The notes: generated by a model not told the origin, from the sequence alone. Shown: positions 12,240-25,300, counted from the first letter of the stretch. The stretch is 64,000 bases of DNA from Phragmites australis (GCF_958298935.1 NC_084932.1:12007501-12071500); one strand, 5' to 3'. Program-made: numbers and translations.

Positions 12240-12615
12240 TCAAGTTCCTTAGCGACTGCCCGGGTTGAAGGCAATGTTGTGTCGGAGGCGAAGCCGAAGG
12301 CTAGGCGGGAGAGGTGGTCCGCGACCCTCTTGGCCCTTAGCCACTGCTTGGCTCCAGAGGTACTCCGTCCGGAGCCTGACGATGGTGTGTTGGAGGCAAA
12401 GCTGAAGGCTAGGCTGGAGAGGTGGTCCGTTATCCCCTTGGACCTTAGCCACTGCCTGGCTCCGAAAGTACTTCGTCTGGAGCCTGGCGATGATGTGTCG
12501 GAGGCAAAGCCGAAGGCTAGGAGGGAGAGGTGGTCCGCAACCCCCTCGGCCCTTAGCCACTGCCCAGCTTCGGAAGTACTCCATCCAGAGCCTGGTGACA
12601 ATGTGTCGGATGTGA
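12240..12615. repeat. Tandem array of about 110 bp units (3-4 copies), copy 1
   Basis: Diverged units recur near 12240, 12350, 12460 and 12575, each with the core GGAGCCTG followed by GGAGGC(A/G)AAGC and a CCTTAGCCACTGCC block. They match the 14-unit array at 47195-48725 in the other family member, in reverse orientation. The array runs straight into the truncated LTR at 12616. Confidence 0.8.
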
Positions 12616-13506
12616 AGTACGGTGAGAGTTTCTTCTTAGGAGGAGGCTCAAGCTTGGAGACAAAGTTTAAGAGGAAGGAACACAATGAATGTATTGATAG
12701 TAGAAAAATGCATCGCTCTGGGAGGAGTATCACAGCATGACTTTGTGTGTTTTCACCTTTGTGTCTTTTTTGCTTTCTTGCCCGTCCCCTACCTAGAGGA
12801 CCATGGCCTCCTATTTATAGGGCTATGCGTAGCTTGGCGTACAAGTTATCATAATATGAAAGTATCCGAGATCTGACCAAAATACTGGGCCTTATCCTGG
12901 ATAACTACCTTCTACCATATCAGGGAGATAAATGTCCACCAGGGTAATTATTGTGGTGCCTGCCCCCTGAAGGGGGCGAGCTGGTCTCCGATTGCAGCCC
13001 TGCACCGCACTGTTAGGGGTGTCAAGATAGCCTCCATCACGCTAGGGTGTCAGAGCGGTGTCCCTTAGCCTAGGCTTTTAATGCTAGTCACTTCCTTGCA
13101 GGCAAAGCATGACCAGTGCTCCCCTTCCGGTAGATCTTTCCTAAGGCCTGTTGACTCACCTTGCTGCCTTAAGGAATGCAGCTCGAGCAGCCTGAGGCGG
13201 GGGCCTCGGGAAGCATGGAACCAGGAGGTGAAAGCTTTAGGAAGCAGGACCCTGGAAGGCCGGGGCTTCGAGAGGCTGAAGCTTCAGGGGACCGAGGCTT
13301 CGAGAGGTCAGGTTTTTGTGAGGCCTTGGAAGATCGAGCCGGCTCAGCCAAGGGAAGGCTTCGCAGGTATGACAGGGTACCATGGAGGGATCTTATGACT
13401 TTAGAGATTGAGCCTTTAACTGAGGGTCCAGAGATCAAGGCTTCGGAGGGACCTAGATGGTAATCTTCGACCATTATCCTCAGGCTGGTCTATTTTCCTC
13501 CCAATA
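12616..13506 (-). repeat. Truncated 5' LTR of Tat-like copy 1
   Basis: Homologous to 9477-10438 from AAGTACGGTGAGAG onwards, including the TATA box (TATTTATA, 12812-12819). The first ~25 bp at the primer-binding-site side are missing. The outer end is CCTCCCAATA instead of CCCCCCAACA. Divergence from the other LTR is visibly high, so the insertion is old. Confidence 0.8.
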
Positions 13507-14028
13507 GAGAGGCATGGGGTGAAGGTTGGAGAGGTGAGCCACTCTGAAGCCCTAGCTACAATCCTTCACACGATCTCCCAAAACCCTAGCCACGCACAAG
13601 GTTCTAGCACATCGACACTGGGCAGTTCTACCTAATACGTGTGGATGCCCTAGAGGCGCTGATCTCCTCTGCGTGAAGATTGCGACGCTTCTCTCCAGCT
13701 GGTCGAGGACCTACTCGGCTGGTTGACCTACCTGCTCTCCTAGTCGTGGAGCATGATGCGACCACTCGGAGCTGGTCATGGACGCGATAGACTTGCTCGA
13801 GGAACTGGTCAAGAAGCATGACCACCAGTTCGAGCAGCGTGACCACCTGCGTGGGGCTGGTCGCGGAGCTAATCGAGAAGCTACAGAAGAAGCTACTCCA
13901 ACTTTTCTTCTGCTGCACTGCGTGTTAAGTGGTAACGATCAATGATCTCCTACTTGCATGGTTTCCTGGGTGAATGAGATAGAAATTTTTTGTTTTTAGG
14001 CTAGCGTAGCCAACCCATTCCCTAACAC
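13507..14028. other. Unassigned sequence between Tat-like copy 1 and the outer chromovirus
   Basis: About 520 bp, GC-rich with repeated CTGGTC and GACCA motifs at 13680-13880. It matches neither the gypsy pol to its right nor the LTR to its left. No credible gene is seen. Confidence 0.4.
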
Positions 14029-15030
14029 CTTCTGCTGGAGTTCCCTCAACTGTTCTTTTAGCTTGGTTAGTTCTCCATCTGCCATGCGATGAGACGCTTA
14101 GCTATGTGGGATGTCGCAGGGATCCGATCAATGATGAACTCAATATCCTATTCTGGTGGTATTCCAGGTAGTTCCTCTAGAAAGACATTCAGATACTCAT
14201 TCACCACTGGTACTTCTTCTAGAGTCTTCGCCTCTAGACTATACACCATGGGGTCTAGCTTACCCCAAGGGTATGAAAGGTTACTCGTGTCCATTCATGG
14301 TTGGTCAGGGTCACTATCATAGCTGCACAGGCTATGGTGCCATCATGCTGGGTTAACCAATCCATTCCAAGGATTACATTTCTCCGTTTGGATTTAAGCT
14401 CCACTAGGTCTGCTAGGAATACTACCACACTTAGAGTGATCCTTACCTGAGAACATCCCAATTGACACTTAATGTCAGCTTCGAGTAATCAAGTTATCAA
14501 GGGATTATTAAGTAACACTATAGGTATAGCATGCCACGACACAAAACTTGATGGTATGAAAGAGTTTGATGCTCTAGAATCAAATAGTACTGTTGCAAGT
14601 ATTGATTCAACTAAAAACTCACCAAGCATAACTCCAGGTGCATCTTGAGTTTCCTGCACATGGATGTGGTTGATACGAGCTCGCCCGAAGGACTGCTACA
14701 ACCTCACTGGCTAGCTAGGGGCGTGTGAGGTTTCACGGCTAGCCCCAGACATCATAGGTTGGGGTCCATTCAAAGTGTTGGACTGGACGGATGCTGCCTA
14801 CATGATCTTATGGGGGTAGTTGGTGATGAAGTGCCCGGTCTCACCACAGCTGAAGAAGACCTTGTTTTGGTTGTTCACTTGCCCACTATTATTCTGCTAT
14901 GTCTTGACATTGCTCTGGCTATGGTTGGAAGGTTTGGACCGGTGTGAGGTAGAGGCTAGAGTCCCGAACTACACGGTGGTCTGAGCCTATTGCCCAGAGA
15001 AGGCATGATGATTAATCCTCTAGAACCTTT
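14029..15030 (-). pseudogene. Outer chromovirus: gag zinc knuckle, protease and start of RT linker
   Basis: In minus sense from 15030: a CCHC knuckle (FFSCGETGHFITNY, with the last Cys replaced by Tyr) near 14880-14840, a retropepsin C-terminal region (NVILGMDWLTQHDG near 14380), and the linker before the reverse transcriptase ending ELTKLKEQLRELQQK at about 14030. In chromoviruses the next residues start the RT fingers; here they are missing. With 7985-9476 and 25348-26060 this forms one interrupted element: the 15031-25347 insertion splits its gag, and deletion around the Tat-like copy removed RT and RNase H. Stops and frameshifts are present throughout. Confidence 0.8.
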
Positions 15031-17308
15031 TGTGGGGAACCATCCAAATAGTATTCTCACTAATCACTAAGTCGATCACTGACACGATCCTGACTTCAGC
15101 GATTAAACAGAATATCGCTCTGGTAGTCCCGGCACGTGTTTTGTGCCTAAGGATTGGAACACGTGCCTTCCAACATGTACATCACAATATAGCATAATAA
15201 AGAGTGAGTAATAAACATTTAAATTACAAGTATTAAGCATGCAATTGATTTCAACAAGTTAAAACAAAAGTGTGCTAGGAGGAAACAAAAACCCCTCAAC
15301 TCCTAACCACAAAAGAACTATGCAGCGGAAAGTTAAACTTATAAACAACAAAAGAGAATGATGCTGCATGCCCTTAGGCACCATCTCAAAAATGCCACTT
15401 TCAGAGTAGGATGCACAGCTCTGAAGGTATTCAGCTCGCCTTACCATTAGATCAGCATGTGGTGAGTAAGGTATGTGCTAAAGCCGACAACACCGACGAT
15501 TGGTCCTTAACCGGCGCAAAGCGGTCTACAGTGTCCAGTTTCCTCTACTGACCTACCCAAGGGAACTCCACATCCGGGCAGGACAAAGCACCTCCTAGCA
15601 CCGCCCACACCTCATCTCATACTCACCACTCATACAACCATCTCAACCACAACAAGTGTATGTAATCATAATAAGATCCTATGCTCGGGAACAACGGTAT
15701 GTGCCGTCATTCGACTTCTACCGAATGACGACCAAAGCATGGCTAAGCATATAATTCGAACTCATACCTAGACATTGACAACATCTCAAGGCTACAAGGA
15801 ATGTAAATACACAAGTATTCAAAGTAGAAGAATGCAATCGGCATAGGTTCTACCCATTGGTACCCGACACTGACTCACTAAACATGCATACATACATAAG
15901 CATATTTCATCAATTTTAAACTTATCCAATTACACAAGAGGGATCAATATGCTTAGTTGCTTGCCTGGATGCACTGGCTCAAATAGGTGGGGCACGACGG
16001 GATCGTCCTGGGCCTCCGGGATCGACGGATTGGTATTATCTAAACAGGATTAATGCGTGCAATGCAATGAGTATGAATGAAGTGCAAAAAGGTATGCCAC
16101 AAAGCTTAACAACATACTAGCAGTATAAGATATGCGAATAAACGTAATACTAAATAATCTAAATGAAATCTGGAAAATAACAGCCATCCGAAGTACCCGG
16201 GTTGGTTCAGAGTATCTGGGTTCGGACCCTCCGGGTGAATCCGGAATATCTGTGTTTTGGAGTATCTGGGCCATCTGCAGGTGAAGGCTCTCGGTTATCC
16301 ACTACTTTAACTTAACCCGAAACCTCCGGGTTGGTCCAGACTATGTAGGATGTGCTGGACGCTCTGAATGAGGCTCCGAATGAAACTCTCGGCTACTCGA
16401 TAATGTTACTACCCAGAGTCTCCGGGTTTGACCCGATTATCCGAGTGATACAGATTTGGGTTCTTCACGACTTTTCCCCTAGGTGATTCAATTCACTTCA
16501 CAAATATGTGCTACACCAACGTGCATATGCCTCATCCAAAGGTTTCTAGACTAATCTTGTACCCTAAACCCTAACCAATTTTGCACATAATTCAACGGAC
16601 AATTTCTCCTGACCCAGAGTCTCCAGGCGAGTCGGGAATATCCAAGTTAGCTCAGAAAAGCAGTTCTCGAGTGGAGTTTTGGTTTATTCGAGTTGCGATC
16701 TTTTCCAAGCCTAAAGGGAATATGTTAGGGATAGTCCAAGGATCCTAGAACTTATTCATCAACTAGCAACAAGACTCTAGAGCCCATTTTCGACCAAAAC
16801 TCCATTTTTGCTCCAAAAAGCTCAAGAACGCCAAGAACTTCAAGAACTACTTGATTCCTCCATGAAAACAAAAATGGATTGGATAGATGAGTAGCTCATG
16901 AGCTAGAGAACGCAAGGGTACCACATGCATACCTTGAATCCTCCACTTGAGCTCGGATTTTTGGGAGAAAGGAGAGAGTGAGCTTGAGTGGGAGAGTGAG
17001 AGGGGAGCTGCTGCTGCTGCTGCTCGGGTGGGTACGTGGGGAGTGAGAGGAGGAGGAGAGAGAGAGGGCAGGTGGGGTGCTTCCCACTTGAGAGAGGGAG
17101 TGGGTGAGGTGTGGGGCCCACGTGTTAGTGAAAAGAGTCCGTTTTGATTGCGAATTCAACTCTTTTCTCTCCCGAATTTCCTTCTCTCATCCAATTGACC
17201 TTTAACAAAGTGCATTAGCATTCTAAATTAACATTATGCAAAATTAGACATAATCCTTAAGAAGCATGATTTTTCATAAATGCGTGATTATGAATTTGGG
17301 ACGTGACA
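15031..17308 (-). repeat. 3' LTR of nested chromovirus (internally deleted)
   Basis: 2278 bp, starting TGTGGGGAAC and ending GGGACGTGACA. It is followed at 17309 by AACCTCCCCCTCTTAAAAAA, the complement of the polypurine tract. Compared with the 5' LTR it lacks about 680 bp after the GTAGGATGCAC motif near 15415. It contains a CTG trinucleotide run near 17010. No gene lies within it. Confidence 0.9.
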
Positions 17309-17488
17309 AACCTCCCCCTCTTAAAAAAGAATCTCGCCTTGAGATTTGGTATGAGTCAGGAAGAGGACGATGAGTCTAGGAACCACGCTGTGAGAGATAC
17401 CAAGCGGTGAAGTACGGAACCTAATGCAATACTTTTATTCAACACAGTGATGAGCATGGACATGCAAGGGGTCCCAATTGTGCAAAAT

Positions 17489-18920
17489 TTATATGATGTT
17501 TACAAGCTCTCTAAAAAGCTTAGGACACTCAAAGCAAATTTTATCCTCAAACTCCCAAGTTGCCTCATCCTCGGTGTGGTTGTTCCATTGGACTTTGATG
17601 AATTTTATGGAATGACGCCGAGTTTTGCATTCTGCTGCATCCAATATCCGGATAGGTCGCTCACAATATGTAAGATCTGGCTGCAACTCTTGAGGTGCAA
17701 CATCAACGACCTCGGTTGGAACTCAGAAGCATTTCTTTAGTTGCAACACGTGGAAGACATTATGCACGGTGGAGAGAGATGGAGGCAAGTCCAGTTAATA
17801 TGCCACCTCTCCACGTCGAGCAACAATCTAGAATGGTCCCACGTATCGAGGCGCTAATTTGCCTCAGACTTTGAATCAGCGAACACCCCTGAGCGGTGAA
17901 ACCTTGAGGTACACATGATCTCCAATTGTGAACTTGAGGTCTCGACGGCGACGATCCGCATAGCTCTTTTGCTGAGATTGAGCCGTGAGAAGACTCTTGT
18001 GGATATTCAGAACATGATCTTCCACCTCGTTGACCAATTCCGGACCTAGAGCCCGTTTGCCAGATTCAGACCAATTCAGCGGTGTTCGGCACCTTCGGCC
18101 ATATAGAGCTTCAAACGATAACATCTCCATACTCGCCTGGAAGCTATTGTTGTACAAGGACTCCAGCGAAGGACAAGCATATGTTCCACCTCTTCCCATA
18201 AGTGAGAACACAAGCTCAAAGCATGTCTTCCAAAATCTGATTTACCCTCTAGGTTTGGCTGTCGGTCTAAAGATGGTATGCCATGCTATGAAAGAGCTCA
18301 GTTTGCATAGCCTCTTGAAAGCTCCTTCAAAAGTGAGAAATGAATTGTGTGCCTCGATCAGAAATGATATTCTTTGGAACCCCATGTAGGCACACAATCC
18401 AGGTGAGATACAACTCCGCATACTACTTTACATTGTATTGGGTCTTCACGGGAAGAAAATGTGCTGACTTCGTGAGTCAGTCCACAATGACCCATATGGA
18501 GTCATACCCATTCGAGGTCTTCGGCAAGCCAGTAATGAAATTCATTCCAATTTCCTCCCACTTCTAGGAAGGAATGGGCAAAGGATGAAGTGTATCGACT
18601 GGCTTGAGGTGCTCGGCCTTCACTCTTCGGCAGACATCACACTCAGCTACATATCAAGCGATCTCTCACTTCATGCAAGTCCACCAAAACCATGGCTTGA
18701 GGTCTTGATACATTTTTGTGCTCCCTGGATGAATGGATAGCAAAGAGTCATGAGCCTCATCAAGAATCTTCTTCCTCAGTGCTTCGACCCTTGGAACCAC
18801 TAGTCGGTTCCCAAACCACAGAATGCCCTAATCATCTTCAGAAAAGCATACAGACTTGCTAATCTCCATCTTCTCTCAGATTCGTGCCATGCCCTTATCA
18901 TCCTTTTGAGTTGCTTTGAT
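17489..18920 (-). pseudogene. Integrase and chromodomain of nested chromovirus
   Basis: In minus sense: the integrase core near 18530-18450 (MNFITGLPKTSNGYDSIWVI, then VD, a stop, LTKSAHFLPVK), the YNNSFQASMEMLSFEALYG block near 18130, a basic C-terminal region (QQKSYADRRRRDLKFTIGD), and a chromodomain at 17690-17489 with IKFIKVQWNNHTEDEATWEF ending PKLFREL. Integrase joins the cDNA to host DNA; the chromodomain is thought to guide it to heterochromatin. The stop after IVD and several frame changes rule out function. The order pol-chromodomain-PPT-LTR is complete. Confidence 0.9.
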
Positions 18921-20300
18921 ATCATCCAGGAGGGTGGAGTTGATCTCCAAATTTGCAAAGGAAGCAATCTGGAACCATTTTGAGCCCAAGCGGGCGAAAA
19001 TCATCACAAAGTGTGGCATTCTCAGGCTTGACTCTAAGGCAATGACAATGAGCCTTCTTGCTTAGTGCATCGACGACCACATTGGCTTTTCCTGGATGAT
19101 AATGAACCTCCAGTTCATAATATTTGATCAACTCAAGCCATCTTTGCTGCCTCTTGTTTATATTGGCTTGAGTGAAAATGTACTTCAAACTCTTGTGATC
19201 CGTATAGATACGGCACAAGTTCCCCATCAGATAATGACACCAGATCTTTAGAGCGTGCACAACTGCAGCCAGCTCTAAGTCCTATGTTGGATAATTCTCC
19301 TCGTGATGCTTCAATTGTAGTGAGGCATAAGTGACAACCCTGCCTTCTTGCATAAGGACACATCCGAGGCCCATGCGAGAAGCGTCACAATAGACATCGA
19401 AACCCTGGCTCATATAGGGCTGAGTGAGAACTGGAGTGGTCGTGAGCAACTTCTTCAAAGTCTGGAAAGTGGACTCACACTCACTTGACCACTCGAACTT
19501 GTTGCCTTGCTTCAATAACTCGGCCATTGGCTTGGTAACCTTGGAGAAATTCTTGATGAACTGGCGGTAATAGCCCTCAAGTCCGAGAAAACTCCGGTTG
19601 TCCGTGACATTCTTGGGTTGTACCCATTTAAGAACATCTTGCACCTTGCTTAGGTCAACTGCAACACCATTTTTTGATAGAATATGACCCATAAAGGCTA
19701 CCTCCCTGAGCTAGAACTCACACTTGCTGAACTTAGCATAAAGCTGATGATCTCTGAGTCAGCCAAGAATAATACGGAGGTGCTCTACATGCTCTGCATC
19801 AATCTTGGAGTATATGAGAATGTCGTCGATGAAAACCATAACAAACTTATCCAATTCCTCCATGAACACCGTGTTCATCAAATACATGAAGAATGCCGGC
19901 GCATTCGTCAACCCGAAGGACATGACGATGAATTCATATAGCCCGTAGCGGGTCAAGAAAGCCGTCTTTGGAATATCCTCTAGCCGGACCTTAATCTGAT
20001 GATAGCCCAGTCTCAAGTCGATCTATGAGAAAACTCGGGCTCTGGTCAGTTGATCAAACAGAATATCAATCCTAGGGAGAGGATATTTGTTCTTGATAGT
20101 GACCACATTCAACAAACAGTAATCAACACACATCCTTAAAGTGTTATCCTTCTTCTTCACAAAGAGTGTCGAGCATCCCCAAGGCGAATGAACCCCTTCT
20201 CTAGTAACTCCTTCAACTGCTTCTTCAATTCCGCCAATTCGTTTGGCGGCATCCTATAAGACCTTTTTGATATTGGGGTCGCTCCGGGTATGAGATCAAT
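18921..20300 (-). pseudogene. Reverse transcriptase and RNase H of nested chromovirus
   Basis: The RT palm reads [20 protein letters not shown] at 20016 downward, with the [10 protein letters not shown] active-site block near 19840 (two catalytic Asp) and [17 protein letters not shown] near 19580. RNase H follows with YTDHKSLKYIFTQ near 19200 and a C-terminal block HYHPGKANVVVDALSKKAH near 19070. In life these copy the element RNA into DNA and remove the RNA strand. The reading frame changes at least three times (near 20010, 19760 and 19290) and has stops, so this is a remnant. Confidence 0.9.
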
Positions 20301-20315
20301 AGAGAACTCCACTGC

Positions 20316-21032
20316 TCAGTCGGGTGGCATTCCTGGCAATTCATCTGGAAAGACATCCGGGAATTCCCACACCACAGGAATACATAACAATTCTATGGTG
20401 GGGGCAGCCTTCTTAGCAAAGAGACAAGACTCAACACCCTCAAGATTCAATTCAATACAGGTGCCGGACGGACCATTTAGAGTAACTGTTCGCTGAGCAC
20501 AATCTAAGACCGCCTTATTCTCGGTGAGCCAGATCGTCCCCAATATGATGTCTATCTCCTTCGAGTGCATCACTAACAAATTCACACCAAAAGACATCCC
20601 ATTGATGATTATCGAGGTGTTGGGCACGCATTGCTTAATAAGGACCTTGGCTCTAGGTGCATCTATAAGATATGCCGTAGGGGTGGTTATGACTATCAAC
20701 CCATGATGCCGAGTATAACTTGCCACTATGAGGTAGTGAGAAGCTCCAGAATCGAAAAGAACAACTGTTGGAGCTATGACAGAATGTGAATGCATAAGCA
20801 ACATACCCATCAGGACGGTGTCACTCTCGTGAATGTCCTCAGTGGTGGTGTGGCGTGCTCGGCCACGCTTGGGGACATGGGTCTCCTGAGAGGACTGAGG
20901 TGCAGACTGAGCTGGTGGTGGCCTTGGAGTGGTCACCACAGCTCTCGGCTTTGAATATGCACAATCCCAAGCATAGTGGCCGACACGACTGCAGTTGTAG
21001 CATGGGCTGCCATGGCCACCGGTCACGCTCAC
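20316..21032 (-). pseudogene. Zinc knuckle and aspartic protease of nested chromovirus
   Basis: The longest clean gag-pol piece of this element, 238 codons. It begins with a CCHC knuckle (CYNCSRVGHYAWDC) that packages RNA, then a Pro-rich linker, then the retropepsin active site VLFDSGASHYLI (DSG form) and IILGTIWLTENKAVLDC. It ends at DVFPDELPGMPPD, the usual protease-RT boundary. The protease would cut the Gag-Pol polyprotein. It is open only because decay has not yet hit this stretch; flanking domains are broken. Confidence 0.85.
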
Positions 21033-21963
21033 TTGAGAGCTGGCAGGTTTTGCCGTCTACCCTTGTGGAGCGGAGAAAGCTGCACGCTGTACAATCCACA
21101 TTGGACATGGAGCAGCCGACGCCGACACGTGACATGGTGGAGGCTGACTCTCCATGCGGGTGCATTGAGAGCTCCCACCCATTGAAGGCGACGGACCCCT
21201 TTTTCACTTCTTCTTCTCCTTGTGGTTCTTGAGCTTGAACTCCATAGTGAGAGATATGCTCACCAACTTGTTGAAGTCAGCGAACTCATGCATCAACAGT
21301 CGGTCTTGCTTTTTGGTGTTGAGGTAGTTGACAAAGCGGTATTACTTCCGCTCATCGGTGTTGACCTCATCTAGAGCATACTATGCAAGGTGGTTGAACA
21401 CCTGCACATGCTCCATGATGGTTCTGCCTCCTTTCTTGAGGTCCATAAACTCCCTTCATTTGATCTCCATGAGACCCTTAGGAATATGGAAATCCCAGAA
21501 TGCCTGGCGGAACTCTGCCCAAGACACGCGATGATTGGCGGTGAGCATGGCCAAATAGTTGGACCACCACGCGCCCACCGGGCCTTGAAGCTGATGGGCG
21601 ATGAAAAGCACCTTCTCATGATCCTCACATCTGAGGAGAGAAAGCTTCTGCTCAATCGTCCGGAGCCAATGGTCGGCATCCAGAGGATCCTCAGCCCATG
21701 TGAAGGTAGGCGGCTAAGTTCGCAAGAAATTTGAGAAATCATCTCAGCGCCCAGCTCCACCTCCTCCATGAGGAGTCGTGTTACACATGAGAGCCTTGAG
21801 GAGGCTGTCTGAGCTTGGTGGTTTTGCACGATTTGCATTAGGACATCCGCCATGCTTGATGGTGGACGTGGCGGAGGGTTGTTCTCATTTGAGCCCTCCG
21901 GAAGATCTCCCAAACTACCACGGGTTCTCATGCTGTTATGGTGACGAGGAGAAAGAGACATGA
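21033..21963 (-). pseudogene. Gag capsid region of nested chromovirus
   Basis: From an initiator at 21961 (MSLSPRHHNSMRTRG) the minus strand encodes a Pro-rich N-terminus and then, across frameshifts, a typical retrotransposon gag core: DADHWLRTIEQKLSLL, EKVLFIAHQLQGPVGAWW and WAEFRQAFWDFHIPKGLMEI, followed by KGGRTIMEHVQVFNHLA. In-frame stops occur after IPKGLMEIK and after FNHLA. The capsid part would assemble the virus-like particle. The start lies about 380 bp from the primer-binding site, as expected. Confidence 0.85.
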
Positions 21964-22323
21964 AAGGTTAAACTTTGACATCAGTGAAAAATCAAGCTCC
22001 AACTAATGCCACTTTACGATGTCGGACCTTGCTTATTTGGATCCGTATACTATAAATTGATGAAAATGCATGTTCAGTGGCACGATGCAAAATGAGCAAT
22101 GAAACATGAAGGCATTCTCGCGTCTATACTGCACGTATCTGTCTCAAATGCATCTCACCCCAACAAGCCTCACAACTACAAACGTTATTCTTAGGGGCAT
22201 AATATAGCAGGTTCATACGTATTGATGATGCAAATGCACGAAGGAAATATTAGTGAGCTGCTTAGTGAAGTTAACTACTTACTAAACAACGTTCTAATTG
22301 TGTTTACGCTACTTCATTAAATG

Positions 22324-22337
22324 AGCTCTGATACCAC
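22324..22337 (-). other. Primer-binding site of nested chromovirus
   Basis: The minus strand reads TGGTATCAGAGCTC two or three bases after the LTR end. It matches the initiator Met tRNA 3' end at all 12 core positions (TGGTATCAGAGC). Confidence 0.9.
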
Positions 22338-22339
22338 GC

Positions 22340-25300
22340 TGTGGGAAACTGACGAAACAGTATTATGATTAATCACTAAGTCGATCACTGACATGATCCT
22401 GACTTTAGCGATTAAACAGAATACCGCTCCGGTAGTTCCGGCACGTGTTTTGTGCCTAAGGATCGGAACACATGCCTTCCAACATGTACATCACAACATA
22501 GGTTAATAAAGAGCGAGTAATAAATGTTTATATTACAAGTATTAAGCATGCAATTGATTTCAACAAGTTAAAATAAAAGCATGCTAGGAGGAGACAAAAC
22601 CCCTCAACTCCTAACTACAAAAGAACTATGCAGCGGAAAGTTAAACTTATAAACAACAAAAGAGAACGGCGCCACATACCCTTAGACACCATCTCAAAAA
22701 TGCCACTTTCAGAGTAGGATGCACTACTCTTGCCCGCCATCAAGATCAGCAGGCACAAATTAGCCAAAAATAGCCTCTTCCCCAGCAGCAGGAGTACCTA
22801 AAAGTGCAGGCATGAGGACAACGGTACTCGCAAGACTTAAACCATATAGAGCACATGCACATAGCTCTACTCCAAGGATTATGCATCAATAATTAGCAAG
22901 GATGAGCCACAGGTTAGGTAAAACATATGTACTAAGCATCCTAGACATATGTGAGAGCGACTGAAACTTAATCAAAACATATGAAAACTACCCTGCAACT
23001 AACAACTGAACAAGTGTAACTGTAAACAACATGTATATCAATAAGTAACAAGAACCAACATCACCATCTGACACATACCAAACCACAAACCATACTCGAA
23101 ACTCTACGACCGATGCAGATGGACAGAAGCATGCTCATGACCGAGTGCGCGGCAGTTTGAATTGTTTATACACCCTACAGGGGGCTACTTTTGGACCCAC
23201 ACGACACGAGGACCATTCAACTTGTGCCACCGGCCAAAGTGCACACAAGGGGGTACTCATGACAACCTTTCCCAACCAGTCCCAACCGTTTCGATCATGC
23301 ATCGCTTGGTACGGTGGTACTATAACTACTCCCGGAGCAAACTAGTACTGCTACAAGCCCGCCCTCTTACACCGTTCATGTCCATGCCCAAAAAGCCACA
23401 ACTGTGTAGGTATTCGGCTCGCCTTACAATTAGATCGACATGTGGTGAGTAAGGTAAGTGCTAAAGCCAATAACACAGACGATCGGTGCTTAACCGGCGC
23501 AAAGCGGTCTACGGTGTCCGGTTTCCTCTACTGACCTACCCAGGGGAACTCCACATCCGGGCAGGACAAAACACCTCCTAGCACCGCCCACACCTTGTCT
23601 CATACTCACCACTCATACAACCATCTCAACCTCAACAAGTGTATGTAATCATAAGAAGGTCCTATGCTCGCGAACAACGGAGTTCGCCGTCGTTCGACTT
23701 CTACCGAATTACCTAAGCATGGCTAAGCATATAAGTTGAACTAATACCTAGACATTGACAACATCATAAGGCTATAAGGAATGTAAATACACAAGTATTC
23801 AAAGTAGAGGAATGCAATTGGCATAGGTTCTACCCATTGGTACCCAACACTGACTCACTAAACATGCATACATCCATAAGCATATTTCATCAATTTTAAA
23901 CTTATCCAATTACACAAGAGGGATCAATATGCTTAGTTGCTTACCTGGATGCACTGGCTCAAATAGGTGGGGCGCGCCAAGATCGTCCTAGGCCTCAGGG
24001 AGCGACGGATCGGTGTTCTCTAAAAAGGATCAACGCGTGCAATGCAATGAGTATGAGTGAAGTGCAAAAAGGTATGCCACAAAGCTTAACAACATGCTAG
24101 AAGTATAAGTTATGTGAATCAATGTAATACTAAACAAACTAAATGAAATCTAGAAAATAACAGCCATCTGGAGTATCCGGGTTGGTTCGGAGTATCCAAG
24201 TTTGGACCCTCCAGGTGAACCTCTGGAAGAGGTGCTCGGTTATTTCCTTTTTACTTGACTGATCAAGAGTATCTGGGTGAATCTAAAATATCTGGGTTCC
24301 GGAGTATCTGGGCCATCCTTCGGTGAAGGCTCTCGGTTAGCCTCTACTCTAACTTAACCCAGAACCTCCGAGTTGGTCCAGACTATCCTGGATGTGCCGG
24401 ACACTCCGAGTGAGGCTCCGAATGAAACTCTCGGCTACTCGATAACGTAATTATCCGGAGTCTCTAGGTTTGACCGGATTATCTGAGTGATACAGACTTG
24501 GGTTCTTCACGACTTTTCCCCCAGGTGATTCGATTCACTTCACAAATTTGTGCTACAACAAAATGCATATTCCTCATCCAAAGGATTCTAGACCAATCTC
24601 ATACCCTAAACCCTAACCAATTTTGAACATAATTCAACGGACAATTTCTGCTGAATCTGGAGTCTCCGGGTGAGTCCGGAATATCCGGGTCAGCCCAGAA
24701 AAGCTGTTCTCGAGTGGAGTTTTGGTTGATTCAAGTTGCGATTCCAAGCCTAAAGGGAAAATGTTAGGGATAGTCCAAGGGTCCTGGAACTTACTCATCA
24801 ACTTGAAACATGACTCTAGAGCTCATTTTTGACCAAAACTCCATTTTTGCTCCAAAAAGCTCAAGAACACTAAGAACTTCAAGAACTACTCGATTCCTCC
24901 ACGAAAACGAAAATGGATTGGATAGATATGTAGCTCATGATCTAGAGAACGCAAGGATACCACATGCATACCTTGAATCCTCCACTTGAGCTCGGATTTT
25001 TGGGAGAAAGGAGAGAGTGAGCTTGAGTGGGAGTGTGAGAGGGGAGCTGCTGCTGCTGCAGCTCAGGTGGGGATGTGGGGAGTGAGAGGAGGAGAGAGAG
25101 AGAGAGGGTAGCTGGGGTGCTGCACACTTGAGAGAGGGAGTGGGTGAGGTGTGGGTCCCACGTGTTAGAGAAAGGAGTCCATTTGACTGCGAACTCAACT
25201 CTTTTCTCTCCCAAATTTCCTTGTCTCATCCAATTGACCTTTAACAAAGTGCATTAGCGTTCCGAATTACCATTACGAAAAATTAGACATAATGCTTAAG

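Larger units (their letters stand above)
9477..13506 (-). mobile_element. Truncated non-autonomous Tat-like LTR retrotransposon (copy 1)
   Basis: This is a minus-strand relative of the element at 42567-50927. It has a full 3' LTR (9477-10438), an adjacent purine tract, the 3' half of the internal region (antisense ORFs, then part of a 110 bp tandem array), and a truncated second LTR (12616-13506) joined directly to the array. The primer-binding site, gag remnant and inner end of the 5' LTR are missing. The flanks do not form a target duplication (ACCTT before 9477, GAGAG after 13506), so the structure reflects deletion or recombination after insertion. No gag-pol is present. Confidence 0.8.

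Noticed and set aside
11999..12740. Long frames of 244 (minus) and 191 (plus) codons as host genes
   Set aside because: They cross the 110 bp tandem array and the LTR boundary of the Tat-like element. The period near a multiple of three keeps several frames open at once.
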